Shown in pieces: positions 24,706 to 33,900 of a DNA stretch of 64,000 nucleotides. The stretch is from Gordonibacter sp034932485. GTDB lineage: Bacteria > Actinomycetota > Coriobacteriia > Coriobacteriales > Eggerthellaceae. The translations under genes and the position numbers were made by a program. The stretch lies in assembly GCA_034932485.1 (NCBI GenBank), contig JAYFOQ010000004.1:1-64000 (forward strand), written 5' to 3'. A model generated the notes under the pieces. It did no database searches. It was not told the origin of the DNA and saw only the letters and a program-made list of their open reading frames with translations. Numbering within the stretch: the first letter of the stretch is position 1; each line of letters starts with the position of its first letter.

Positions 24706-27476
24706 AACGCCGCACCATAGAACTAATTCTTCTGTGCGTGGCCGCCCCTTTCGTGGCACTGCTCTTTGCTATGTTGGCAGTGAACGCAGGTCAAACACTC
24801 GATTTCAATACACTGGGCGTGCCCATTGGCATCTTTGTAGCATTTGTTATAGCTCACTTAGCGGTGCGTAAATTTGCTCCTGGTGCCGACCCCGCCATCC
24901 TACCTATCGTGTTCGCCCTTTCAAGTATCGGCATTTGCTTTGTGGAGAGACTTGCTCCAAATCTTGCTATGACCCAAGTTATATGGCTTTTTGTAGGCGT
25001 TGTCTGCATGATACTGGTGCTGGTTTTTACGCGAAACTTGGAAAAGATAGCCAATTTCAAATATACGTTTATGATCGTAGGCTTCCTTCTCCTGCTTTCA
25101 CCTTTGGTACCAGGGCTTGGTCAAGAGATATACGGCAGTCGCATCTGGTTAAGCGTCGGTCCCTTCTCGTTTCAACCAGGCGAGATTGCCAAAATCGTTA
25201 TCGTATTATTCTTGGCAGGATACTTGGCTTCAAACCGTGAGATGCTCTCGGTATTTACCTGGCGTGTAGGCCCGTTTCACTTCCCCGACCTGCGCGTGCT
25301 GGTTCCACTTTTGCTCATGTGGGTTATTGCGTTGCTTATCGTTGTGTTCGAGAAGGATTTGGGCAGTGCGCTCGTATTCTTCTTTGTATTCATTGTTATG
25401 TTGTATGCCGCAACCGGAAAAAAGTTCTTCCTTGTAGTCGGCTTGCTGCTTATTGCGATAGGTGGCGTGGGCGCATACCTAGCGTTTGGTCACGTACAAG
25501 TACGTGTACAAACCTGGCTCGATCCCTTCGCCGATGCGCAGAATACGGGCTATCAGCTAACACAGGCAATCTATTCCATTGCTGATGGCAATTTGTTCGG
25601 ACAAGGTATTGGCCGCGGACTTGCGGGCAATATTCCTGTCGTGGAAAGCGACTTCATTTTTGCTGCCATTGCTGAAGAGATCGGCCTTCTGGGCGCTGCA
25701 GGTGTTTTACTTCTGTTCTTATGCTTTGCTATTCGCGGTCTGGTTACCGCAGCGCGTGCGAAGAGTGACGTTAGCTCGTTTGTGGCGGTGGGTCTTACTT
25801 CGGTTATCGTACTGCAAGCATTTATTATTGTTGGCGGCGTCACACGCCTTATTCCCCTCACGGGTCTCACCTTGCCTTTCATTAGCCAGGGCGGTTCATC
25901 TCTTTTAGCCAGTTTTATCATTGTGGGCTTCCTCTTGCGCTGCGGAGACGAAGGCACCGGTGTAGGTCAGGAAATAACCAGCGCTACGAGTTCGTTGCAC
26001 GCGAACAGCGTACTGGGGCGTGTGTCTTTGGGCAAGCGTCTTACCCACACTATGTTTATCTACTCGACACTGTTTGCGCTGTTGGTAGCCAACCTCACGC
26101 TTATTATGGTTGTGCAAGCCGACCACTACCAAAGCATGCCGGGAAATAATCACACTATGGCAAAAGAGGCGCGCACCGAACGCGGAACTATATCAACTTA
26201 CGACGGAACGGTTCTAGCACAAAGTGTCGAGCAGCCCGACGGCACCTACGAGCGCGTCTACCCTGCTGGCGATCTGGCAAGCCATGTGGTAGGTTATGCG
26301 TCCACGCAGTACGGCACCAGTGGTATCGAAGCAGCCGAAAACGACACCCTCAAGGGCCAGCAGAATTTTGCCAGCTGGACTGACGTGTTAAATTCAATGG
26401 CTGGCATTAGCAGCCCCGGCAACGACGTTACCCTCACCCTGAACTCTAAAATACAGCAGGCAGCCCAAGATGCGCTGGCTGGATATTCAGGTGCTTGCGT
26501 CGTCATGGACCCCGACACGGGAGCCGTACTTGCCATGGCTTCGTCACCCACTTACAACGCAGCCGACGTAGAAACCCTTATCAAGCAGGCCTCCGACAAC
26601 CCCAGCAGCGGAGACAGCACCCTACTAAACCGTGCAACCCAGGCCCTTTACGCACCAGGTTCCACGTTCAAGATTGTCTCGCTGGCTACCGCCTTAGAAG
26701 ACGGGGTAGCAAAGGAAAGCACGGTATTCTCATCACCAGGCACCATGGAGATTGGCAACGCCCCTGTCACCAACTTCAACAAGAATAGTTATGGCGACAT
26801 TACCTTAGCCCGCGCCACCGAGCTATCGTCCAACACCGTATTTGGCCAGCTTGGTGTTGAGATGGGGGCCGATAAGCTGGTAAGTGGCGCCGAGAAGTTT
26901 GGTTTCAACAAGCGTATTGAATTCACGCTCGACACCGTTATGTCACTCATGCCCGAGCCCGGCGAAATGAAGCCCTGGGAAACAGCCTGGGCCGCCGCCG
27001 GCGAACCTGTTGGCACGGTAAATAGCACCAGCCATCCCAGCCCTGCCGGCCCGCAGGCCACCGTTCTCGAAATGGCCCTTGTCGGTTGTGGCATTGCGAA
27101 CGACGGCACCATCATGAACCCCTACTTAGTGCAGGGCATCTACAACGCCAACGGCGAGCGTAGCTTCACCGCCCAGCCCAACAAATTCTTGCAAGCCGTA
27201 AGCAAGGAAACGGCCAACCGCGTAAAAGAGGTACTCAAGGGTGTCGTTACCGACGGTACGGGCACCGCAGCGGCCATTCCCGGCGTAGAGGTGGCGGGCA
27301 AAACAGGCACCGCAGAAAAACCGAACGGCAACGATAGTTGGTTTGTGGGTATGGCACCCGCCGACAACCCGCGGGTCGTAGTGGCCATCAACTTGGAGCT
27401 TGCCGAAGAGGGTAAGGGTAGTGAGCGAGCACAAAATGTGTTGAAAACGGCTTTGCAGGTACAAGGACTTTTGTAG
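24702..27476 (+). CDS. FtsW/RodA glycosyltransferase fused to a class B penicillin-binding protein
   Basis: A single 924-residue frame joins two enzymes that are separate genes (rodA/ftsW and pbpA) in mycobacteria. Residues 1 to about 420 are a SEDS polymerase with ten or so helices, including FAAIAEEIGLLGA and LPFISQGGSSLLASFI. A further helix at about 450 leads to the transpeptidase part, with an ERGTISTYDGTVLA segment. The active site has SxxK as Ser654-Lys657 (GSTFK), SxN as Ser709-Asn711, and KTG at 867-869. The fusion puts polymerase and crosslinking activities in strict one-to-one ratio. It is not a read-through: there is no stop or ribosome site at the join. Confidence 0.93.
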   Translation: MKRRTIELILLCVAAPFVALLFAMLAVNAGQTLDFNTLGVPIGIFVAFVIAHLAVRKFAPGADPAILPIVFALSSIGICFVERLAPNLAMTQVIWLFVGVVCMILVLVFTRNLEKIANFKYTFMIVGFLLLLSPLVPGLGQEIYGSRIWLSVGPFSFQPGEIAKIVIVLFLAGYLASNREMLSVFTWRVGPFHFPDLRVLVPLLLMWVIALLIVVFEKDLGSALVFFFVFIVMLYAATGKKFFLVVGLLLIAIGGVGAYLAFGHVQVRVQTWLDPFADAQNTGYQLTQAIYSIADGNLFGQGIGRGLAGNIPVVESDFIFAAIAEEIGLLGAAGVLLLFLCFAIRGLVTAARAKSDVSSFVAVGLTSVIVLQAFIIVGGVTRLIPLTGLTLPFISQGGSSLLASFIIVGFLLRCGDEGTGVGQEITSATSSLHANSVLGRVSLGKRLTHTMFIYSTLFALLVANLTLIMVVQADHYQSMPGNNHTMAKEARTERGTISTYDGTVLAQSVEQPDGTYERVYPAGDLASHVVGYASTQYGTSGIEAAENDTLKGQQNFASWTDVLNSMAGISSPGNDVTLTLNSKIQQAAQDALAGYSGACVVMDPDTGAVLAMASSPTYNAADVETLIKQASDNPSSGDSTLLNRATQALYAPGSTFKIVSLATALEDGVAKESTVFSSPGTMEIGNAPVTNFNKNSYGDITLARATELSSNTVFGQLGVEMGADKLVSGAEKFGFNKRIEFTLDTVMSLMPEPGEMKPWETAWAAAGEPVGTVNSTSHPSPAGPQATVLEMALVGCGIANDGTIMNPYLVQGIYNANGERSFTAQPNKFLQAVSKETANRVKEVLKGVVTDGTGTAAAIPGVEVAGKTGTAEKPNGNDSWFVGMAPADNPRVVVAINLELAEEGKGSERAQNVLKTALQVQGLL

Positions 27477-27549
27477 TTAAGGTATGCTGGTGGCACTTGT
27501 AATTCAAACGCAGCACGCGCCTAAGCATGTGACCTAAAGGAGCATAAAC

Positions 27550-29538
27550 GTGACCGGAAACATGACAGGTAGGGTATTTAATAACCGCTACCAAATTACC
27601 GAGCGCATCGGCATCGGAGGAATGGCCGAGGTATATCGCGCACAAGATAACGTGTTGGGACGCCTCGTCGCCGTAAAGGTGATGTTGCCGCAGTACGCCG
27701 CCGATCCTAACTTCACCGCTCGCTTTAAGCAGGAGGCGGCAGCTGCTGCCAATCTGCAAAGCCCCTATATCGTTAACGTATACGATTGGGGTCAAGATGA
27801 CGGCACCTATTACATCGTCATGGAATTCGTACGCGGAAGCGACCTCAAAACAGCCATCATCGAACGTGGTGCCATTAATCAGCGCAAGGTTGCCGAAATT
27901 GGCTCTCAGGTATGCCAGGCTCTTTCGGTGGCACACAACCTAGATATAATCCATCGCGACATCAAGCCGCAAAACATCATGGTGCAGCCCGACGGCAACG
28001 TAAAAGTGATGGACTTTGGTATTGCGCGCGCCAAAAATTCCGTCATGACCCAAACATCGTCGGTGTTGGGCACTGCTCATTATATCTCGCCCGAACAAGC
28101 GCAGGGTAAGGAGCTTACGGCCACCAGCGATATCTACTCACTGGGTATCGTATTGTATGAGGCCGCCACGGGCAGACTGCCCTTCGATGGTCCCGATGCG
28201 GTTAGCGTTGCTATGAAGCAAGTAAACGACCTTCCCGTTTCCCCTCGCGAGATCAATCCCGATATCGATCCAGCGCTCGAGGGCATTATCATGCACGCCA
28301 TGGCAAAGAATCCTAACGACCGCTTCGCCACTGCCCAGGATATGCGCTATGCCCTAAACGACTATCTAGCCGGGCGCCCCGTGAGCGCAGGCATCTTTAC
28401 TAGTGCGCAAACCGCTGTTATGGGCGGTGCTATTCCTCCCATGGCGGCAGCCGACGGTACTGCGGTTATGCCTGCCATGGGCGGCACGAAACCAGCAAGC
28501 CCAGCAGGTGGCCCCAAGAACTATCGGTCCGATGATGGGAAAAAGAAATCAAATAAGAAAACTATCGCTATAGTAGTAGCTCTTATCGCGGCTTTAGCTC
28601 TTGTGGGTGTTGGGGCATTTGCCCTTATGGGCGGCTTCAGCAGCGGAGACCCCGTACCTGATGTCACCAATAAAACGGTCGAAGAGGCCACTACCATCTT
28701 GGAAAAAAGCGGCTTCCAGGTAGGCAACATACAGAAGGTGCCCGACGAGAAGATAGCGGCTGATAAAATTATCAGCCAAGACCCGAAAGCGGGAGACAAA
28801 CGGGAAAAAGGTTCGAAAATTAACCTTACCGTATCGACTGGTGTCGAGCAAATTGCCGTGCCCGACTTAAAGGGCAAGACCACCGATGAGGCCAAGCAGC
28901 TACTTAAAGAAAAGGGTCTTGTTCCCAGTGTTGTCGAAGGTCAGTACGATGATTCTATCGAAAAAGGTAAGGTAGTGGCAACGAATCCTGCCGCTGGTAC
29001 CAAAGCAAACAAAGGCGACACCGTCGAGCTTATTCCCTCGCTCGGCTCCGAAGGAACGGCAGTACCCGACGTGGTTGGTCAGCTTGAAGGAGCAGCAACC
29101 ACCAAACTAAACAATGCAGGCTTTAAAGTAACCTTCGACTACACCACGAGCGACACTGTTGCCGAAGGTAAAGTTATCAGCCAAAGCCCCGAGGCTGGCA
29201 AGAAACTCAAGGCCGGCGAAAGTGTAAACATTGTTGTAAGCACAGGCAAGCAGAAGCCCTCCAGCTTTACGGTAACTGCGAGCGTACAGGGAGAAGGTGG
29301 CTACGTAAGCCCCGCAACCATGGCTGTTGACGAAGGGGGAAGCGTCACCTTTACGGTCACACCAAACAGTGGCTACACCGTGGCCTCCGTTACCGACACC
29401 AACGGTAAGACTTACAACGTGCCTACTGCTGGCGGAACCTTCACCATAAGCGATGTGAAGAACAGCATCGCGGTAACAGTAACATTTAAGCAGACCACGC
29501 CGAACCCGCCTTCAGCGGGTGGTAACACAACGAACTAA
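27550..29538 (+). CDS. pknB: PASTA-domain Ser/Thr protein kinase
   Basis: The 662-residue protein starts at GTG after AAAGGAG. The kinase domain covers about 12-275, with GIGGMAEVY (Gly loop), AVKVM (lysine), HRDIKPQNIM (catalytic loop), DFGIAR and APE-like SPEQAQG. A linker and a membrane helix (about 341-363) follow. Three PASTA repeats, each starting with a VPD motif, end near residue 575. A further ~85 residues form a beta-rich domain like the InlB-type bacterial repeat (GYVSPATMAVDEGGSVTFTVTP) with a Pro/Gly/Asn tail, which is unusual for PknB. It closes the operon and would couple wall-fragment sensing to the phosphatase and FHA proteins. Confidence 0.95.
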   Translation: MTGNMTGRVFNNRYQITERIGIGGMAEVYRAQDNVLGRLVAVKVMLPQYAADPNFTARFKQEAAAAANLQSPYIVNVYDWGQDDGTYYIVMEFVRGSDLKTAIIERGAINQRKVAEIGSQVCQALSVAHNLDIIHRDIKPQNIMVQPDGNVKVMDFGIARAKNSVMTQTSSVLGTAHYISPEQAQGKELTATSDIYSLGIVLYEAATGRLPFDGPDAVSVAMKQVNDLPVSPREINPDIDPALEGIIMHAMAKNPNDRFATAQDMRYALNDYLAGRPVSAGIFTSAQTAVMGGAIPPMAAADGTAVMPAMGGTKPASPAGGPKNYRSDDGKKKSNKKTIAIVVALIAALALVGVGAFALMGGFSSGDPVPDVTNKTVEEATTILEKSGFQVGNIQKVPDEKIAADKIISQDPKAGDKREKGSKINLTVSTGVEQIAVPDLKGKTTDEAKQLLKEKGLVPSVVEGQYDDSIEKGKVVATNPAAGTKANKGDTVELIPSLGSEGTAVPDVVGQLEGAATTKLNNAGFKVTFDYTTSDTVAEGKVISQSPEAGKKLKAGESVNIVVSTGKQKPSSFTVTASVQGEGGYVSPATMAVDEGGSVTFTVTPNSGYTVASVTDTNGKTYNVPTAGGTFTISDVKNSIAVTVTFKQTTPNPPSAGGNTTN

Positions 29539-29569
29539 GCTGAAGGACTTACCAAAAGCACCTAAACCG

Positions 29570-29607
29570 CCTCCCATTTCTTGGACTCGAGAAATGGGAG
29601 GTTTTTT
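29570..29607 (+). terminator. Strong terminator after pknB
   Basis: A 12-bp perfect stem (29570-29581 with 29590-29601) is followed by TTTTTT, a classical intrinsic terminator. The region 29608-29859 that follows contains no supported gene and carries the promoter for the NlpC/P60 gene. Confidence 0.95.
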
Positions 29608-29859
29608 ATAATCGAAAGAGCCAAACCCCTCATCCGCCGTGAAGGAATACGAGTCGGAACTGTTTTGTCACACAAAGCCTTATTTTTTACTCTTATCCTC
29701 ATGCCATTCGCACACATTATGCAATTCACGGACTTCCCTTGTCATATTGGCTGCCTTATCTGTAATATTAAAGGGTATTTTCATCATCTTAGAGCATCGT
29801 GCTATTATAAGGCTCGTTAATGCTCAACCGTGCCAGCGGCGCAACCAAGGAGGTACCGC

Positions 29860-30954
29860 GTGCAAGAGCAAATACCCGCGCTTTCCCGACGCACACTCAT
29901 CGGCGGAACAGCTGCTATCGGGGCCCTAGGCCTCATCTTCCCATCAACCGCATTTGGCGTAACTGCTGCCGAAAAACAAGCGGAAGCAGACGCAGTGCGC
30001 AACCAGCTTGTTGGTCTTCAGGCCGATCTTGAGGCGGCAGAGGACAAGTACCACCTTGCCGTAGTCGAGCAACAGGCGGCGCAAGAGGCCATGCAAGCAG
30101 AACAAATCAAGATCGACGAGGCCACTGTTCAGATCGAGAGACTACAGGAGCATCTTGGAGTACGTGCACGAGGCATGTATCGCTCGGGTTCATCCACTTT
30201 TGTCGACTTTTTACTGGGATCTACTTCGTTCGCTGAGTTCTCCCAAAACTGGGAAGTACTGAACAGCCTTAACGAAAATGATGCGCAGATGGTGAACGAA
30301 ACCAAAGAATTACGCGAACGCGTAGAGGCCTCGAAAGCTGAGTACGCTACGCAGGAGAAAATTGCCGCTCAGAAGACCAACGAAGCAAGAGCTATCCAAG
30401 AAAATCATGCTGCGAAGGTCGCCCAAGCAAGCGAGGTTACAAAATCCCTGGATGCCGAAGCTCGTCAGCTGCTTGAGCAGGAACAGGCTGCCGCAGCTGC
30501 GGCAGCTGCGGCAGCGATAGAGGCACAGCGTACCGCTGAGAGCGCGTCATCTGGCAGCACGTCCAATTCACCCAGCACGCCGAGTGGTGGTAACGGAATC
30601 GAAGTTCCTTCACAAGGATCGGTTGTTAGCTATGCACTTTCGCGTATTGGATGCCCTTATGATCTTGGCGCTGCCGGCCCAAATGCGTTCGACTGCTCTG
30701 GCCTAGTCTGCTGGGCGTATGCGCAATGCGGCATCCCTCTCCCACATTACACCGAAGATCTGAGAGCTGTCGCACGCCAAGTGGTATCTATTGCGGAAGC
30801 CCGCCCGGGCGATGTGCTGTACCGCCCCGGGCATGTAGGCATCGCCGTTAGTTATGGTGGTGTACCTTACGTTCACGCGCCAACACCAGGAGCTTTTGTG
30901 CGCGATACCGACCCGCTTAGCTGGTCTCAATTCATCTGTGCGCTACGTTTTTAG
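29860..30954 (+). CDS. Tat-exported coiled-coil NlpC/P60 peptidoglycan hydrolase
   Basis: The GTG at 29860 follows AAGGAGG by six bases, giving 364 residues; an earlier GTG at 29830 has no ribosome site. The signal peptide contains SRRTLIGG (twin arginines), so it looks Tat-dependent. A long coiled coil (about 35-225) and an Ala-rich run precede a low-complexity Ser/Gly linker. The C-terminal NlpC/P60 domain shows the catalytic Cys in FDCSGLVCWAYAQCG, His in RPGHVGIAV and a second His in YVHAPT. This resembles RipA-type endopeptidases that split peptide stems at division, with the coiled coil acting as an autoinhibitory or activator-binding arm. It follows the pknB operon. Confidence 0.9.
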   Translation: MQEQIPALSRRTLIGGTAAIGALGLIFPSTAFGVTAAEKQAEADAVRNQLVGLQADLEAAEDKYHLAVVEQQAAQEAMQAEQIKIDEATVQIERLQEHLGVRARGMYRSGSSTFVDFLLGSTSFAEFSQNWEVLNSLNENDAQMVNETKELRERVEASKAEYATQEKIAAQKTNEARAIQENHAAKVAQASEVTKSLDAEARQLLEQEQAAAAAAAAAAIEAQRTAESASSGSTSNSPSTPSGGNGIEVPSQGSVVSYALSRIGCPYDLGAAGPNAFDCSGLVCWAYAQCGIPLPHYTEDLRAVARQVVSIAEARPGDVLYRPGHVGIAVSYGGVPYVHAPTPGAFVRDTDPLSWSQFICALRF

Positions 30955-30983
30955 TCCCATCAATCCTGCTTTCGTACTTTCTG

Positions 30984-31011
30984 ACGACCGGGAGTATTCT
31001 CGGTCGTTTTC
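30984..31011 (+). terminator. Terminator after the NlpC/P60 gene
   Basis: ACGACCG pairs with CGGTCGT around a GGAGTATTCT insert that pairs partly itself, followed by TTTTCGTTGTT. Confidence 0.75.
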
Positions 31012-31078
31012 GTTGTTATAACCCACCCTTAACCATTTCGCTCCGCATCGCTAGGAGGAATGCTACAATATCTCCCAC

Positions 31079-31154
31079 GCCTCCGTAGCTCAGGGGATAG
31101 AGCACCGCTCTCCTAAAGCGGGTGCCGCGCGTTCGAATCGCGCCGGGGGCACCA
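31079..31154 (+). tRNA. tRNA-Arg (anticodon CCU)
   Basis: A complete cloverleaf. The acceptor GCCTCCG pairs with CGGGGGC (one G-U), the anticodon stem CCGCT/AGCGG encloses CTCCTAA (anticodon CCT at 31112-31114), and the T arm loop is TTCGAAT. CCA is encoded at 31152-31154. A TACAAT box lies at 31064-31069. It reads AGG codons. Confidence 0.95.
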
Positions 31155-31368
31155 TTTAAAGCTTGTAGGCTGCTGATTGTTGTTTATCCAGCAGCCTCTT
31201 TACTTTTCTGGTTTGTCTTCGGGCTTCTCTCGTGTCTCAATCAATATCCCACCCGCCCGAGAAACACCCACACCTCTCGCTTTCCCCCGCAACCTGGCGT
31301 ATCCTGATGCCATGCTGGCGCACGTTCGTGTACCAGATCAAATACCATCAATGAGGAAAGGAGGATGC

Positions 31369-32265
31369 ATGAAAGAATTGAACGACGAGCACGTACTGTT
31401 CGCATTCGACAAGGAACTCAAACCAGTAATGACAGTCGCGTCGGGTGAAACGGTACGTATCCGCACGAAGGACTGCTTCGGTAACCAGGTACGCACACCC
31501 GAAGACGCACTGGACGAGATCGACTGGGATGCCATTAATCCAGCAACCGGACCAATCTACGTCGAAGGCGCCATGCCTGGAGGGGCGCTGAAGGTAACCA
31601 TCGATAATATCGAACTAGATAACCAAACAGCATCATGCACGGGCAAGAACGAGGGTGTCTGTGGCGATCTCTTCGAAAAGTGGTGCACGCGCCTCTGCCC
31701 CATCGAGAACGACAAGCTTGTATGGAATGACAAGCTCTCTATTCCACTGAACCCCATGATCGGTGTTATCGGCGTTGCGCCGGCCGGCGATCCCGTGAAC
31801 TGCGGCACGCCTGGCTCCCACGGTGGCAACATGGACAACACCGCCATCACCACAGGAGCAACGCTATACTTTCCCGTGGCCGCCGAGGGGGCCCTATTCG
31901 GCTGTGGCGATATGCATGCAGCTATGGGCGACGGCGAGATAAGCGTATCGGGAGCAGAGGTGGCAGGCTGGGCAACGGTCACTCTTACTGCTCTACCTAA
32001 CCTTCACCTTATTAATCCGCTCATTGAGAACAGCACGCACTTTGGCGTAATAGCCTCAGCGGAAACACTCGATGCAGCAGCCAATAACGCCGTACACGAC
32101 ATGGTTGCCTTGCTGCACAACCGCACCGGCACGCCAGAAGACGAACTGGTGCTATTGTTGTCGCTCGTGGCTAACGTGCAGGTGTGCCAGATGGTCGACC
32201 CCGAAAAGACCGTGCGCTTCATGGTGCCGAAATACGTACTGGAAGCACTTAGTTTTGAGCTATAG
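31369..32265 (+). CDS. Acetamidase/formamidase family amidohydrolase
   Basis: The protein has 298 residues, the family's usual ~300, and starts at the ATG after AAAGGAGGATGC; the longer in-frame start at 31177 runs into the tRNA flank. Family marks are NPATGPIYVEGAMPGGALKVTI, the IPLNPMIGVIGVAP segment, GSHGGNMDN and the metal-site region ALFGCGDMHAAMGDGE. It would hydrolyse small aliphatic amides such as formamide or acetamide to ammonia and an acid. The next gene, 58 bp away, is an amino-acid permease, so the pair may import and deamidate a nitrogen source. That link is inference. Confidence 0.88.
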   Translation: MKELNDEHVLFAFDKELKPVMTVASGETVRIRTKDCFGNQVRTPEDALDEIDWDAINPATGPIYVEGAMPGGALKVTIDNIELDNQTASCTGKNEGVCGDLFEKWCTRLCPIENDKLVWNDKLSIPLNPMIGVIGVAPAGDPVNCGTPGSHGGNMDNTAITTGATLYFPVAAEGALFGCGDMHAAMGDGEISVSGAEVAGWATVTLTALPNLHLINPLIENSTHFGVIASAETLDAAANNAVHDMVALLHNRTGTPEDELVLLLSLVANVQVCQMVDPEKTVRFMVPKYVLEALSFEL

Positions 32266-32323
32266 CTGCTATTAATAACAAGTTCCCGTTCGTCAGACAA
32301 TAATTCCTCTAAGGAGATTTGAT

Positions 32324-33769
32324 ATGACCGAAGAACAAAAAGCGGTGACGTCAGCCAACGACGCTGCGCAATCGCCCGCATCTCCCCAAACTCTTATCGA
32401 GATAGAAAACGAAGCTTCTGATGCCGCACTCGAATCCATGGGCTACAAACAAGAGCTTAAACGCGCCCTGTCAGTACCCGATATGTTGGTATATGGCTTA
32501 ATCTTCATGGTTCCTATTGCGCCATTTGGTATTTACGGCGGTGTGTTTGGCGACTCGGGCGGCATGCCCGCCTTGGTGTACTTGGTAGGCATGATTGCCA
32601 TGATATTCACGGCGTTCTCCTACGCTACGCTTTCCCGCGAATTCCCGGTATCGGGCTCAGTATACGGTTACACCAGCCGAGGCATCACTAAACCGGTCGG
32701 CTTTGTAACTGGTTGGACTATGTTATTAGACTATCTGCTTGTTCCCACCCTACTGTACGTAGTAGCCGCACAGGCTATGAGTGGCATCGTGCCGGAAATT
32801 CCTGCGGTGGCATGGGGCGTCTTCTTTGTGGTTATCAACACATTCGTGAACATACGGGGCATAGAACTTACTGTTATCGTAAATCGCGTAGCAGTAGTGC
32901 TTGAAATTTTATGTCTGGCCGTATTTGTAGTCATGGGCGTGCTGTGGCTAGCCACCGACCCGCTGTCCAACGGTTTCACGTTTAAGCCGTTCTACAACCC
33001 CGAGACGTTCAATATCGGACTCGTCATGGGTGCCGTATCGCTGGGCGTGTTGTCCTTTTTGGGTTTTGATGGAATCGCCACGCTGTCTGAAGAAGCTCAC
33101 GACGCAAAGCGCGGGCCTTCGCGCGCCATGGTGGGCTCACTTCTTATTGTGGGCTTTCTCTTCATGCTGCAAACCTACATTGCTGGTTGCGTTAGCCCCG
33201 ACGGAGCTGTGTTTGCCAACGATCCCGACAACGCATTCTACTTGGTAGCAGAAGTAGTGGGTGGCAAATTCCTCTACATCTTATGCGCTTTAGCAACAGC
33301 TATTGCTTGGGGCATTTTCAATTCCCTCGCTGCGCAGACGGCTATTTCGCGCATTTTGTTTGCCATGAGCCGCGACGGCAACCTACCCAAAGCCCTGGCG
33401 AAGGTGCATCCAAAGTTCAAGACACCCTACATCGCCGCCGCTTTCGTGGGTACGCTATCGCTCGTACTGGTTATCATCTTCGAGCAGCTAGGTATCGACG
33501 CCATCTCACGTCTCGTAAACTTTGGCGCCCTTACCGCATTTTGCATCCTGCACTTCACGGTAGTATGGCATTTCTTCATTAAGAAGCGTGATAGCAAGGT
33601 GTTCACCCACCTTATCATGCCTCTGCTGGGCTTCATCATCGTAGGATTTACGTGGTTCAGCCTCGATCCAGCCTCAAAGACCATGGGTATTACCTGGGTT
33701 GTCGCTGGTATCGTATACTATTTTGTGCTCCATAAGGTAATGAAGAAGAACGTCGACTTAGACGTGTAG
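32324..33769 (+). CDS. APC-family amino acid permease
   Basis: The 481-residue membrane protein has twelve hydrophobic helices. The N-terminal cytosolic tail has about 40 residues. The first helix region contains PDMLVYGLIFMVPIAPFGIYGGVFGDSGGMPAL, with the unwound glycine-rich stretch of APC transporters, and FLGFDGIATLSEEAHDAKRGPSRAM is the conserved E-x-x-x-P loop between helices 6 and 7. The start follows AAGGAGATTTGAT. It is probably co-transcribed with the amidase gene. Substrate unknown. Confidence 0.88.
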   Translation: MTEEQKAVTSANDAAQSPASPQTLIEIENEASDAALESMGYKQELKRALSVPDMLVYGLIFMVPIAPFGIYGGVFGDSGGMPALVYLVGMIAMIFTAFSYATLSREFPVSGSVYGYTSRGITKPVGFVTGWTMLLDYLLVPTLLYVVAAQAMSGIVPEIPAVAWGVFFVVINTFVNIRGIELTVIVNRVAVVLEILCLAVFVVMGVLWLATDPLSNGFTFKPFYNPETFNIGLVMGAVSLGVLSFLGFDGIATLSEEAHDAKRGPSRAMVGSLLIVGFLFMLQTYIAGCVSPDGAVFANDPDNAFYLVAEVVGGKFLYILCALATAIAWGIFNSLAAQTAISRILFAMSRDGNLPKALAKVHPKFKTPYIAAAFVGTLSLVLVIIFEQLGIDAISRLVNFGALTAFCILHFTVVWHFFIKKRDSKVFTHLIMPLLGFIIVGFTWFSLDPASKTMGITWVVAGIVYYFVLHKVMKKNVDLDV

Positions 33770-33838
33770 CTACTTTGTTCGCCGTATTACAATCCGTCGA
33801 TTCTCTTTAACGCAAACAGCGCGAACCGACGAATAGCT

Positions 33839-33875
33839 TTTGCGCCTAGCTGCAATATGCTCAGCTAGGCGCAAA
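33839..33875. terminator. Terminator between the permease and luxR
   Basis: A 14-bp perfect stem (TTTGCGCCTAGCTG with its complement) with a 9-nt loop lies between convergent genes. It can work on both strands, since it is flanked by short T-runs either way. Confidence 0.8.
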
Positions 33876-33900
33876 TCATTTACTTACTCAATACTTATAA

